Shown here in pieces: positions 36,846 through 49,004 of a stretch of DNA of 64,000 bases; positions within the stretch are counted from its first letter, which is position 1, and each line of letters opens with the position of its first letter. The position numbers were made by a program, and so were the translations under genes. The notes under the pieces were generated by a model. The model made no database searches, had not been told where the DNA came from, and saw only the letters and a program-made list of their open reading frames with translations. Location of the stretch: NCBI GenBank assembly GCA_007570785.1, contig ML664199.1, positions 24,782,400 through 24,846,399 on the forward strand, given 5' to 3'. This DNA is from Antilocapra americana. Its lineage: Eukaryota > Chordata > Mammalia > Artiodactyla > Antilocapridae.

Positions 36846-37048
36846 TAAGCTTGTGCTTAGTCACTCAGTCATGTCCAACTCTTTGTGACCCCATGGACTG
36901 TAGCCCACCAGGCTCCTCTGTTCATGCGAATATCCAGGCAAGAATACTGGGGTGGGTTGCCATGCCCTTCTCCAGGGAATCTTCCTGACCCAGGGATCGA
37001 GTCACCATTACAGGCAGATAATTTGACATGTGAATTATCAGGGAGGTC
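36846..37048 (-). mobile_element. Bov-tA SINE
   Basis: Antisense body (GTGCTTAGTCACTCAGTCATG..CATGGACTGTAGCCC) with a partly deleted tRNA-like head (GATCGAGTCACCATTACAGGC..ATTATCAGGGAGG). Confidence 0.85.
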
Positions 37049-37260
37049 ATAGCTGGGATGGGAAAATTCTGAGATGATCCTAGCACAACTTACTGCACCA
37101 GAAAGTGGAACGATGCCAAAAGAATAATGGAAGGAGCTCAAGGGTCACAGGGTCACAGGTACTCACATGAACTGAGTTGTCCCGGTCATTTTTGGGACAA
37201 TTTGAACATAAAAATAGGCAATTACAGTAATGCAATAGTACCCACTGATCAATAAAAAAG

Positions 37261-37261
<1 letters not shown>

Positions 37262-37291
<30 letters not shown>
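37262..37291. repeat. (TA)n microsatellite
   Basis: Fifteen perfect TA units. Confidence 0.92.
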
Positions 37292-37293
<2 letters not shown>

Positions 37294-37418
37294 AGGAAAA
37301 TAAACAACCAGACAATTAAAAAAATGAAGAACAGTAAGCTCCTCCCTACAGCAGAGTGTTGATATGAAACAAATGGTGGACTTAGAAAATTATCAGTGTG
37401 TTTTAAAACTAGTAAGTT

Positions 37419-37545
37419 GGGATTTCCCTAGTGGTCTAGTGGTTGATTCCACACTTCCACTGCAGGGCACATGGGTTTGATCACTGGCTGGGAGCTAAGA
37501 TCCTGAATGCCATGCAGCATGGCCAGAAAATAAATTAAAATAAAA
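37419..37545 (+). mobile_element. CHR-type SINE, sense
   Basis: GGGATTTCCCTAGTGGTCTAGTGG, CACTTCCACTGCAGGGCACATGG, GGGAGCTAAGATCCTG and an A-rich tail. The same family as 4871-4997 and 32991-33159 but in the opposite orientation. Confidence 0.82.
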
Positions 37546-37667
37546 ATGGATGCAAAACAATCCATGATGAACAAAAAATAAAAATAAATAAATAAAGTTA
37601 ATAAGTTATTAATGTGAAATTGGATATGTACATGCATAAATTTATTCACAAATTATCTTAAAAGGGA

Positions 37668-37783
37668 AATACTGGAGAGAGTTGTCATTTCCTTCTCTAG
37701 GGAAACTTCCTGGACCAGGGATCAAACCCACATTTCCTGTACTGGCAGGTGTATTCTTTACCACCAAGCCACCAGGGAAGCCC
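37668..37783 (-). mobile_element. Truncated Bov-tA SINE
   Basis: Only the A-unit end and tRNA-like head remain: AATACTGGAGAGAGTTGTCATTTCC to AAGCCACCAGGGAAGCCC. Confidence 0.82.
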
Positions 37784-38555
37784 TCTATTAAAATAATCCA
37801 ACAGTTAATTCATGTGTATTTTTCTCAAGTCAGACACTGGCTAGATGCTAGAAATAAATTGTGGCCAAGATTCAATCTTTGTTCCCATGGACTTCAAGTA
37901 TAGCAGCAGCAGGTGAGACTTATAAGTAATATATAGCAAAAAAAAAAAAGAAAATTGAAAATCTTCATATAGCAGGAGAATTGGAGGCTGTGTTCTTCAG
38001 TGTCAACATATATTGTGTCCAGGTTTCTGCTGCAGTTGGCGATGGAAACAGTATCGGTCGAGTTCAGTTTCTCATTTTCCAGGATGATGAAGGTGTGGCA
38101 GTGTGAGCTGAGGAGAGATGAGCCAGGAAGCCACGGCTCAGGAGCTGAAGGCAGCAGACTGCCTGAGGCCGTCAACCGAGAGGAAAGGGCATCGTTGGGT
38201 TTGTGTGTAAGATTCAGCCAAAAGCTGTTGCCAAGACAGAATGGGAGCTACAGCAACAGTGTCACACATGGGCATCCTTTCCAATCCTAAAAACAGCAGC
38301 CATCGACCAAAGCCTCCGAGGCAAATGAGCAAGTTCTCCTGGTCCCTGATCTCCCTCCCTAGGTGGTTTCTTGGCAGAAATTCTCCCTAAGGTTACAGGC
38401 GACTCTTGACTCTGTAGCAGCAGATGGAGATCACGGGAAATGAACTGTGCCTCTGATGTCGTTTCTTTGGGATTTGCTCTATTAGCTTTCCAAGAAGAGC
38501 AGAGTTGAAATGATCAAACTGGCAGATTCTGTAATGTAGCTGTTGTTATGGAAAT

Positions 38556-38556
<1 letters not shown>
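37784..38556. other. Single-copy-like sequence, no gene recognised
   Basis: Short frames on both strands without known domains. Confidence 0.35.
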
Positions 38557-38599
<43 letters not shown>

Positions 38600-38607
38600 G
38601 CACGCAC
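38557..38607. repeat. (CA)n microsatellite with (CGCA) end
   Basis: About 20 CA units, then CACGCACGCACGCAC. Confidence 0.93.
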
Positions 38608-40299
38608 TGAAAAGGCGCCCCGCTCTGCTTGTGGGAATTGCTGGAGCGGCAAGAAGCTATCTATATGGAAATCCCGACATCCGTGCTATGCATGCAACCA
38701 TGTGTACACCTTGCAGGTGACCCCAAACAGCTGGAAATGCAAGAAACTCAGAAGAGGGTAAGCAGAAAATATGCTGGGGAGGGGTGGGAATGCACAGCCC
38801 TGGGTAATAGTGCCAAGTTTCCTGCCATGTAATTGTAGGCACTGGTGCTGACAGCCCAGCAGTGCACTGATTTAACACTGGTTTCCTCTCCCATCCTGAC
38901 TTTTCCTGGTCCTAAATTCCTGTGGCTTCTGTGTGACATATTCCAGACCACAGACACCTTCATCCTCATGGGGGCAGCTGCTTGTCCAGATAGTACAGGT
39001 CAAATTATTTTGGAGCTGAAAGACATGCACCTTTTCATTTCAGGTCATCAGCTGCCCCCAGCTCCCCTGTTTGAGAACGGCCTTGACTCTGAAAGTGCAT
39101 AACACAGAGCAGTTCATATGATATGGTTGAAACTGCATAGTTGGTTACAGGTTCAAAATCAAAATTCCGTCTCATTCTGTAATATGTCTAATGTCTTATT
39201 ATTTACCTCCTGACTTCCTGACATTTTACCTCCTAAACCCAGGGACACCCCAAGCCATGGTCCCAATAACTCTCACAGGTCACTAACCAACGGGCCATCC
39301 AGGGTTCGCTTTCTTCTGTTGCCTGATGCTGCACTCTCCTTGAACTGGGACACCTCTACACATGGGGCTCTACAAAAATGAAATGAAATGAAAACCCTGT
39401 AAAAGTAGTCTAGCCTGGAGGGTTATATACCATTTTATCAAAGGGTGACAAATTTGTGTAGAAGACAAAACACATAGGAAAAGGGTTTCAAATTTCTAGG
39501 GTCAGTAAATTGAGGGAAGGTTAATATATGGGGAAGCTAATGATGTGAGAGGGGCTGCAATAAGAAAAGGAAGTGAGACAGTGGAGACAGAGCAAGGGAC
39601 CAGGAGGGAGAGGTGTGCTGCACCCGACCTGGGGTGAGCTGAGGGGGAGGAGTCAGCCAGGTGAAGAGGTGGGGCAGCTCTTCTGGGCACACAATCTCTT
39701 CCTGACACACCGGGCATGTCTGGGAGCAGAAGGCATGTGGGAATGCCATCAGGTTCGTATGCCTGGAGCATGTGGGGATGCGGTGACACCCCGTGAGGCT
39801 GGGGCCCAGCCCTGCAGCAGGAAGTGGGCCCTTCTGGAGCTCTCCAAGGAGGTTGGAGTTTATCACCACGACACTCGGGAGCTGTTCAAGAGTGCTAAGC
39901 ACGAACTGTCTTAAAGGCATTAAGAATATTAAGAGGAAGAGGACCTCTCTGATTTGCACTTTGGGGTATGGGTAATGTAATAAAGAAAGGCCAGCCATCT
40001 GCTAGCTACTCAGATTTTGAAAATGAATACAGAATCTATCCATCCAACTTGCTACTAAGGTTATATTCCATGTGAGATCATTTCAGAAGAAAAGGAAAGC
40101 TCAGGGGAAGGCCCTACTGAATTCAGTGCTAGATTTTTCAGTTCAGGGCAGCACTTAACATGTCATAGGTGGATGAGTCAAGTAAGATGAAACTAACATG
40201 GCTGGAAAACATTTGCATAATTTAACACACAGCTACAATAAAATGTCTGTCCACCATTGCTGGGTTTTTTCCATTTCAAGTTTTCTAAGTGTGATCTGA
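38608..40299. other. Single-copy-like sequence, no gene recognised
   Basis: Overlapping frames (39573-39914 plus, 39537-39998 minus) lack motifs. No repeat is recognised. Confidence 0.35.
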
Positions 40300-40510
40300 C
40301 TCAGGGATCCTCAGCCTCCAGGACCTAATGCCTGATGATCTGATGTGGAGCTAATGTAATAATAATAGATATAAACTGCACAATAAATGCAAAGCACTTG
40401 AGTCATCCTTAAAGTGTCCCCCACCCCTGGTCCGTGGAAAAATTGTCTTCCATGAAACTGATCCCTGGTGCCAAAAAGGTTGGGACTGCTGCTCTAAAGC
40501 AAATCATGTC
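40300..40510 (-). repeat. Ancient dispersed repeat (family not assigned)
   Basis: CCCCACCCCTGGTCCGTGGAAAAATTGTCTTCCATGAAACTGATCCCTGGTGCCAAAAAGGTTGGGAC is a widespread old mammalian repeat that I recognise but cannot name with confidence, possibly a DNA transposon. Confidence 0.6.
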
Positions 40511-40689
40511 ACTTTGATTTCTGCTTCCCCACTGTCACTGTGGGTATGCTCTGTCTCCCACTGTGATGACCTGGGAATGCGTCACAGGTGGAATGCTCAA
40601 GAAACTATGATTTAAGTGATGATTTTTATACTTAGCCTGAATTGTTTCCTATCACTGTCCACAACCTCTTCCCAAACACAGTTTGTGTG

Positions 40690-40755
40690 CACACACACGC
40701 CCAGACACACACACGCATACACATGCACACATGACTCCCCCCCACACACATACAC
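40690..40755. repeat. Imperfect CA-rich tract
   Basis: Interrupted (CA)n with C runs, about 65 bases. Confidence 0.75.
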
Positions 40756-41219
40756 TGCTGCCCTTTTTCACCTCAGGCTACCCTGTGGCTCTGTCAGTTG
40801 AGGGGAAATGCTATTAAATAGCCTTAGCAAGAGATTGTCAAACCGTTGCCAGTTTCCTGCTTAATAAAATCTACTGATCTCTTCTCTCAACGGTGCCTCT
40901 GTTTTCACATAGAGCCTTTTCTCTTGCGATAAGTTAATGGCACAAGTAGAAACCAGCTTGGTACTACCACAATGTGCTGAGGGCAAGTTGCTTCTGGGAG
41001 GACTGAGATAATGATTTTAATAAACAGAAACAAGCAGCTTTTGTGTGATTTCTCGGAGGAGGACTTCTGTAGACTAACGTCTAAGGAAAATAGCTTAGGT
41101 TGGCTTTGTTGTCCATTTATTCTGGGTCTACCCTCGTCTCTGGCTACTGGTTAGGTTTCCGCAGTTTTGACATTGAATATGTTACCCTGTGACTAGTCAG
41201 GATTGTCAATTAAAAAAGA
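40756..41219. other. No gene recognised
   Basis: Single-copy-like spacer. Confidence 0.35.
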
Positions 41220-41735
41220 TGTACCACACGAGAGTTTCAAGTTAAGTTTTATTTGGGGCAAGATGAGGATTGCAGCCTGGGAGACAGCACTTCAGAGAGT
41301 TCTGAGAGACCGCTCTTAGGAAGCAGTGGGGAAGGGTCAATATATAAGATTTTGGTAAAGGGGGAGTTTAATACAATTGAGCACTTACTTTACAAAAGAT
41401 TTTCTGCTATCATGAGGAGCTGATGTCATCAGGAAGGGATTTAGTGCTTTTCTAGATAGATATGAGAAAATGTAAGGATTGGAATCAAGAAATCAGTTCC
41501 TGAAGATATCTAACTGTCTAAAGACCGGTTCTACTAGTTCCCTGGAGCACAGAGTGCCCGGTCTCCACCCTGGGCTCCCCGGGCGGGTGCTGAAGGTCAG
41601 CAGCGACAGCAGCACAGGCGTCAGTCTCTGCAGAGGCAGATGGCGAATGTCCTGGTTGCTGTTGTTCAGTCGCTGTCAAATGCTCTTGGCAAGTGCCAGT
41701 TTGTAGCTGACAGGACCAGACCTGGTTCAACCACA
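41220..41735 (-). mobile_element. Probable endogenous retroviral LTR (solitary), antisense
   Basis: On the minus strand it starts TGTGGTTGAACC and ends GGTACA, fitting TG..CA termini. A TATA-like ATATATTG (near 41340) is followed by a GAGCGGTCTCTCAG leader and the poly(A) signal AATAAA at 41248-41253. This is the U3-R-U5 order of a retroviral LTR. No coding sequence of a provirus is seen and no target duplication was confirmed. The boundaries are tentative. Confidence 0.55.
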
Positions 41736-41779
41736 GTCAAGAGGGGGATGGTATTGAGTTCGAGAATAAGGTAAGATGT

Positions 41780-41829
41780 GGTAAGTCCATGGAATCACAA
41801 AGAGTCGGACACGACTAAGTGACTAAACA
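41780..41829 (+). mobile_element. BovA/BovB tail remnant
   Basis: GTCCATGGAATCACAAAGAGTCGGACACGACTAAGTGACTAAAC is the common 3' end of BovA/BovB-type elements; nothing upstream of it matches. Confidence 0.65.
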
Positions 41830-42094
41830 AAAATTAACAGAGGAGGATGAAGGGCAAGCTCAAGCAGTTGCTAGTCAGGGAAGGCAGGGGGTGCGGAGAC
41901 AAGGGATGAGCAGCTAAGTACAGTAGTACAGCCTGGCGGTGGGTCCTGGTTCCCCTTCAAGAGACACACAAAATATCTTTGAGCTCCTCTGCAGAACCAA
42001 AAAACAAACAGAAGATATTAACTACTTGATGAAGCACTCCTCAGTCCAGAGAGGTCACATCACCATCTGATGCCAGGTGATCTCTGGCTTGAAG

Positions 42095-42345
42095 GGATGT
42101 GGGCGGTGAAGCCTTGCACACACCTGGATTCTTATCAGCAACCCTGTCCCTGGACTATAGGACTCCTAACACACAACCTTTCCTCCTCCATGGGGATACA
42201 CAGACACACAATTTTGAAGGCATTAGCCCACTGTGGCCCCTTTTGCCTGGCAAAGAAATGAAGCTATTCTTTTTTACTTCACCCAAAACTCTGTCTCCAA
42301 GATTCAATTCAGTATTGGGGTACAGAGGCCAGCTCCAACTTCAGT
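42095..42345 (+). mobile_element. Probable second retroviral LTR fragment, sense
   Basis: GGCAAAGAAATGAAGCTATTC..TTTACTTCACCCAAAACTCTGTCTCCAAGATTCAATTCAGTATTGGGGTACAGAGGCC resembles the R-U5 end of a ruminant ERV LTR. The usual AATAAA appears as AAATGAA. It is a different type from the element at 41220-41735. Confidence 0.5.
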
Positions 42346-43674
42346 ATCACTCAGGAGATATCAAGGTTTGGGGAATTCTGTGCCACGAACCAGGGACAAA
42401 GACCAAATATATTTCTGTATCATACTATACTTCCTCACAGGACCATAGAGAATATTAAGTAGGCACTCTATAGGAGAGTGTTTTATGGATTCTAAAATGG
42501 CAACTGATGCAGTTATTTAGCATTCTTGCAATAATGAAAGTGTATATACTGCGCTAGTGCAACAGCTCTGCCTGTTATCAAGGTTCTTGAATCCAGTGAT
42601 TTTTTTGGTTCTAATTATTCTGATATGACATGTGTTTCCCCTACTCTCCCCTCTTCGTTTAGGAGAAAACAGTCTCAAATATTACCCCTGAAACTTGAGC
42701 ATACAGACACTTAAGGTAGTTATAAAAGCCAAAGTAATACATTATTGCCAGATAAATAATTATCAATGGCAGGCCAAAGACCTACAATCTTCATGATCTG
42801 ATACCAGAGGTTGATGACACAATCATGACAAATGAATGAAAACTGCACAGTTCTGCACTCAGACCCTACATTTCACTGTGGTGGTGAACACATAGCCCAA
42901 CATTCAGACATCTCATTAGCTATTTGGAAGCATTTAAAAGAAGTATTTTTAATGACATGATTTTTGTTTGTTTATTTGGGCTCCTATGTGAGATACACAA
43001 CCTCATGGAAAATTAGCATATATTCATTTCCTTTCTGCCTTGTTACAAAATTCCTGGTATCTTTATCTGTTTCATTTGGTCTTTTCTTCTCTTTTCTTTT
43101 TATTTTTTTGAGAATTCAACATCCTCAGCTCGGATAATAACAGTTTCATAGTGCATTATATAATAGAGTTGTTCTGACTGAAAGGCACATCCATTTCAGC
43201 CACAGATTTAAGAAGAATTCATTTTTTCCTTTTAGAATTACTTTTTATTTCTCTATTTTTTGTTAGACTTAACAAGACCTTGATATAAATGTGGTGAATT
43301 GGCATAGTTTGTATTTGCCTACAATTTCTGAATGAGCTTGTCCTTTTCTTGCTCCTTGAGGCTGCCCGTTTACCTCTGGTGATCACATTAGCACAGACTC
43401 TGCCTTCTGGCTCCTTGCGATGCCCTAATCACCCAGATACCCATTCCCATCTCATTTTGTTTCCTCTCTAGTCATCTTCATCTTCCTCTCTTCTTGGTCC
43501 TTTTCTACAGAAAGTTGCATTTTCTTGATACTTCTGCTCTCCATTTTAACTTTTTTTTTCCATGCTGATAAGCCAGAAGGAAGGTAAAAGAGGGATTTTG
43601 ACTGGGGACCCAGCTGCCACCTGACTTTATCCACATTTCTGCTGTTTTTTTTCATGTAATATATCAAAGGTCTG
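42346..43674. other. No gene recognised
   Basis: AT-rich single-copy-like sequence. Confidence 0.35.
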
Positions 43675-43813
43675 TGATATGTTATGATACAATATAATAT
43701 GATATACAATATGATACAGTATAATATGTTATATTGTATAATATAACTTGATACAGTATAATATAACATGATGCATCATAATATGGTATATTACATCATG
43801 ATACAGTATATTA
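43675..43813. repeat. AT-rich minisatellite
   Basis: Tandem, variable units related to GATACAGTATAATAT and GATACAATATAATAT, about 140 bases. No coding role. Confidence 0.8.
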
Positions 43814-43817
43814 GAGA

Positions 43818-43935
43818 ATCCTTCTGTCCATGGGATTCTCCAGGCAAGAATACTAGAGTGGGTTGCCATTCCCTTCTCCGGGGGATATTCCCAACCCAGG
43901 GATTGAACCTAAGCTGCAGATTCTTAACTATATTT
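43818..43935 (-). mobile_element. Truncated Bov-tA SINE
   Basis: CTTCTGTCCATGGGATTCTCCAGGC..GGGATTGAACCTAAGCTGCAGATTCTTAAC. The body start is missing; it abuts the minisatellite. Confidence 0.8.
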
Positions 43936-44188
43936 GAAAGAAGACATAATACACCCATGTCATCTCTGTTTGGCCCTTTCTGGTTCTGGACTACTATTCA
44001 GACCTGGATTCCAACTTCTTTGAATGAACAACCCAGCAGACTGGTACCCAAGCCCTGAAGGGAGGCCTGGCAGATGGAGATGTGGGTTAGAAGTCAGAAA
44101 TACAGACAATGCATGTTCTGACCTGTCACATCCACCAGCCGGTTGGGGGACTATGGCTAAGTCCTTTATCCTTCTTGAGCATCAGTCA

Positions 44189-44393
44189 GTGAAAGTTACT
44201 CAGTAGTGTCCAACTTTTTGTGACCCCATGGACTGTAGGCCGCCAGGCTCCTTTGTCCATAGAATTCTGCAGGCAAGAATACTGGAGTGGGTTGCCATTT
44301 CCTCTTTCAGGGGATCTTCCCGACCCAGGCATTGAATCTGGGTCTTCTGCATTGCAGGCAGATTCTTTACCGTCTAAGCCACCGGGAAAGCCA
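44189..44393 (-). mobile_element. Bov-tA SINE
   Basis: Antisense body (GTTACTCAGTAGTGTCCAAC) and head (CTTTACCGTCTAAGCCACCGGGAAAGCC). Confidence 0.9.
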
Positions 44394-44927
44394 ACTTAGG
44401 TTTAAAACAAAAAGTGAATTGTAAAGACCTTTTAGACTCTTCCCTTAAAGAGCAAAATGCCTGGAGAAACTGTGCATATGCTGCGCCCCATGAAAGTGTT
44501 TACCCAGGGTCCTGCCACATTGACTGGGCTCTGTCTCTGTCTGTCACAGTAGGAATATCTGAGCCATAAAAGTTCACAGTGTTAAGAGCCTGAGCATTAA
44601 CCTTCTGATGTAACTTAGCCTCAAGCAGCACTGATTCCACAGCCTGACAACTGTTTAGGTCAGGAAGAACTAACTGTTCTATAATTCACAGCACTGTCAA
44701 ACTCAGCCTGGATCAGATCCTGTAAAAATATTTCAGCCAACTATGATGAAGTCACTAAGGGAACTCCTAAATACACCCAGAACATGGCATGCCTTTCAAA
44801 TGCAAAATAAATGAAAATCTCTCTTTCAATGAAGAACTGGATTCTAAATTTTAGAACAGAGAAAGGCGGCACTGTTTAATGATAGAATCTGGAAATAAAG
44901 AGACTGCATTTGCACAATTTATTAATT
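44394..44927. other. No gene recognised
   Basis: Single-copy-like spacer. Confidence 0.35.
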
Positions 44928-45150
44928 TGTTGCTGTTCTTTAGTTGCTAAATTGTGTTCCACTCTTTGCAATCCCCTGCACTGTAGCTTTCCAGGCTCCC
45001 CCTGTCCATGGGGTTCTCCAGGCAAGAATACTAGAGTGGCTTTCCATTTCCTTCTCCAAGGACTCATCCAGATCCAGGGATCCAACTGGTATCTCCTGTG
45101 TCTCCTACACTGGCAAATGGATTCTTTACCACTGACCCACTTTGGAACCT
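44928..45150 (-). mobile_element. Bov-tA SINE
   Basis: TTTGTTGCTGTTCTTTAGTTGC opens the antisense body; the diverged head ends TTTACCACTGACCCACTTTGGAACC. Confidence 0.85.
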
Positions 45151-45299
45151 CAATAAAAATGGGTCAGCATCCAGATTCCTGAAAAGATTTGAGAGAATAC
45201 CAGTGTTAGGATGTTAAAATTTCATGTGTCATAATGTAGTCATGTGTGCTATTTTCCTTTTTATCTTTTCCTAATGGAGTTTCATCAGTTGTTCTTATC

Positions 45300-46467
45300 T
45301 CACAAGCTAGCAAAGTAATGCTCAAAATTCTCTAAGCTAGGCTTTAATAGTACACTAACTGTGAAATTCCAGATGTTCAGGCTGGATTTAGAAAAGTCAA
45401 AGCCTTTGACTGTGTAGATCACAACAACTGTGGGAAATTCAAGATGTGGTAATACCAGACCACCATACTTGCCTCCTGAGAAATCTGTATGCAGGTCAAG
45501 AATTAACAGTTAAAACCAGACATGGAACAACAGACTGCTTCCAAATTGAGAAAGACATATGTCAAGGCCGTATATTGTCACCCTGCTTCTTTAACTTACA
45601 TGCAGAGTACATCATGCGTAATGCTGGGCTGGATGAAGCACAAGCTGGAATCAAGATTGCTGGGAGAAATATCAATAACCTCAGATAGGCAGATGACACC
45701 ACCCTTATGGCAGAAAGCAGGGAGGAACAAAAGGGCCTCTTGATGAAAGTGAAAGAAGAGAGTGAAAAAATTGGCTTAAACTCAGCATTCCAAAAATGAA
45801 GATCATGGAATCTGGTCTCATCACCTCATGGCAAATAGATGGGGAAACAATGGAAACACTGATGGACTTTATTTTGGGGGGCTCCAAAATCACTGCAGAT
45901 GGTGAATGCAGCCATGAAATTAAAAGATGCTTGCTCCTTGGAAAAAAAGCTGTGACCAACCTAGACAGCATATTAAAAGGCAGAGACGTTACTTTGCGGA
46001 CAAAGGTCCATCTAGTCAAAGCTATGGTTTCTCCAGTGGTCAAGTATGGATATGAGAGTTGGACTATAAAGAAAGCTGAGTGCTGAAGAATTGATGCTTT
46101 TGAATTGTTGTGTTGGAGAAGACGCTTGAGAGTCTCTTGGACTGTAAGGAGATCAAACCAGTCAATCCTAAAGGAAATCAGTCCTGAATGTTCATTGGAA
46201 TGACTGATGCTGAGGCTGAAACTCTAATACTTTGGCCACTGGATGCAAAGAGCTGACTCTTTAGGAAAGACCCTGATGCTGGGAAAGATTGAAGGAAGGA
46301 GGAGTAGGAAACAACAGAGGATGAGATGGTTGGATGACATTACCGACTCAATGGACATGAGTTTGAGCAAACTCTAGGAGATGATGAAGGACAAGGAAGC
46401 CTGTAGTGCTGCAGTCCATGGGGTTGCAAAGAGTCAGACATGACTGAGCGACTGAACTGAACTGAAT
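45300..46467 (+). mobile_element. BovB LINE, sense, with internal deletion
   Basis: The upstream part (AGTAATGCTCAAAATTCTC..CAGATGTTCAGGCTGGATTTAGAAAA, to about 45398) is joined directly to RT domain A (GTCAAAGCCTTTGACTGTGTAG). This omits about 100 bases present in the other copies. The RT box is destroyed: codon 45686-45688 is TAG where YADD should start. The copy ends with GACTGAGCGACTGAACTGAACTGAA at 46467. It is inactive. Confidence 0.9.
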
Positions 46468-47194
46468 GGAGTTTCATAATAATTCTTTCATAGTGCATGT
46501 AACCAATAATCAATGGCAAAAGATAACTAAGGCAACTTTTTCCCCAGAGATCTAGGAAAGCCTTTTGGAAAGCTTCTTTATAAGCTTTGGGAAGCCTTCT
46601 TGTAAGTCTCATAGTATCTCATCACCATCTCACCACATCATTCATCTGAATTTTATACCAAGCTGAAGTGTCTTTCTTGGTAACACACAAATAACTTAAA
46701 AATTAAAAAGAAACCCATAAAATAAATAACAAGACAATTACCTCAAGAAGACAATCAACATGGGATTATAGGTGAACAATTCTGATACTGCTAAACTTGT
46801 ATCATGGATTTGAACAATTAAATAAATCAATACCAGGTGGTGGGAACCAGTTCCTCATCGGTGGAGGGTGAGATTTCCGTTGAACAAGTGACAAAAGCTA
46901 TAATGAATCCTTTGTTCCTAGGCTGTATTCAAAGGCATCAGTATGAACTCATACCTAAAATAGATACAGAAGGGTATATTTAAAAATTATAGATAGGTAT
47001 GTAGCCATGAGTTAGTGAACATACATGAATTTTCTAGTCTGGCCCTGAGAGTGTCTATAGGCAGTGACATTGCATTATATGTGAGCACACAGACTTCCGA
47101 TTTCTTGGTTTCCAACCTTCTTCTTGACTAGAGTGACCAGGACTCATGCTTCTGGGGCTGGGGAATGAAACATACAAGATGAACCTGGAAAAAC
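46468..47194. other. No gene recognised
   Basis: Single-copy-like sequence. Confidence 0.35.
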
Positions 47195-47585
47195 ACCAAT
47201 AGTATACTCATACATATATATGGAATTTAGAAAGATGGTAACAATAACCCTACATGTGAGGCAGCAAAAGAGACACAGATGTATAGAACAGTCTTTTGGA
47301 CTCTGTGGGAGAGGGCGGGGGTGGGATGATTGAGGAGAATGGCATTGAAACTTGTGTATTATTATATGTAAAATGAATCTCCAGTCCAGGTTCAATGCCT
47401 GAGACAGGGTGCTTGGGGCTGGTGCACTGGGATGACCCAGAAGGATGGAATGTGGAGGGAAGTGGGAGGGGGGTTCAGGATGGGGAACACATGTACACCC
47501 GTGGTGGATTCATGTCAATGTATGGCAAATCACTACAATATTGTAAAGTAATTAGCTTCCAATTAAAATAAATAAATTTATATAA
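47195..47585 (+). mobile_element. L1 3' end, ruminant type
   Basis: GTATACTCATACATATATATGGAATTTAGAAAGATGG..GAGGGCGGGGGTGGGATGAT..GTGCTTGGGGCTGGTGCACTGGG..CCAATTAAAATAAATAAA. The same subfamily as 21780-22117, and complete at the 3' end. Confidence 0.85.
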
Positions 47586-47736
47586 AAGAAAAGAACAAGG
47601 AGTTGCTTGTTTCAGTAAGGAAGAAAGTACTCTAAAAACATAACAGTGGGAGCTTGTGAAAGGTTCACAAGAGCTAAACTGAAAAAGTTTGTAATGACCA
47701 AATCTGGAACAATCTGAACAACAAAAAAACAGCAGT

Positions 47737-47939
47737 GCTGCTCATGTTCAGTTGTAACCCTGTGGACCATTGCCCTCCAGGCCCTTCTGTCCATGTGATT
47801 TTCCTGGCAAGAATACTAGAGTTGGTTGTCATGCCTTCCTCCATGGGATTTTCAGAAACCAGGAATTGAACCCACATCTCCTGTGTCTCCTGCTTTGTAG
47901 GCAGATTCTTTACCATTGGTCCACAGAGGAAGCCTAAAT
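47737..47939 (-). mobile_element. Bov-tA SINE with short duplication
   Basis: A diverged antisense copy ending TTTACCATTGGTCCACAGAGGAAGCC. ACAGCAGT at 47729-47736 and 47940-47947 may be its target duplication. Confidence 0.78.
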
Positions 47940-47947
47940 ACAGCAGT

Positions 47948-49004
47948 ACTAGATTGTAATCCAAAGTATTAAGTAAATATCTATGTGTCCATACTGATAT
48001 GGATAAGAAACCATTTGTCAGCATCGTACACTTTTCATCCTTAGAGAGAAAATACACTAGAGATCAATGCAAGACAGAGCTCAGTGGAGCTACTTAGAAA
48101 TAAGTCATGGATGACTCTAAAGTCATGGCAAATAAAAGAAGTAATTCAAAGTGTAATCCAACAAAAGCAAGTGTTAGGATAGCTACAAATATTATTTTTC
48201 ATACAGTGGGAAAATCCTAAGCAGAATCTATTAATTTTAACCACAATTTAAGGACACATTTTCTCACTTCTCATCCAACACATAGATAGTGACTGTTAAA
48301 TAAATGTCAGAGGCTAAATATATGTTGATATTTTAAGTGCATAATTATCCATTTATGAATATCTGAGAGCAGGCTATAAGAAGCTGGCTTGACCAGTTTC
48401 AGGGATCTAATCAGGGATCTAATTCCCGTTCATGGGAGGCTCCTAGTGCTGAGGTGGATCAGACGAGGCTGGCTCTGCCATCCTTGATGTGTTTACATGT
48501 CTGCTTCTAAGCAAGCAAGTAAGGCCGTTGTTTCTCTGGTCTGGAACCCAGCAACAGCCTCTGCTGTGCAGTGGGCTGCGACCACTGGCCAAGTGAGTTC
48601 GCACCCTGGTCTTGATGCAGGCCACCCTTCCAAGTTTCCCTTTCCTTAGATACTCCCCCTCAGCTATATGTTACTCTTCAAAGTTCCTTTTACATCTTTA
48701 ATCCTCTTATAGTTTTTTAAAGCTCTTTACATTATACTTCTGTTCAAATTACTGTGTGATTTCTGTCCCCTGATTGAACTCAGACAAACACACTTAACTT
48801 TTAATGATTCTGTGAGTATTTAATAAATTCATTCAGTCTGCTTATCTACTACAATCCCTGGCCTTTACTGATTTTCTGATAAATATTAACACTATTAACA
48901 CCAAATACTTATCATCATCAGCCTTATCTTCATCAAGAAATGTAGTAGTGGCATGAATTCCTTTAGAGATGATTACTCATAGTTTTATAAAGGTACCTGT
49001 TATA
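47948..49004. other. No gene recognised
   Basis: Single-copy-like sequence. Confidence 0.35.
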
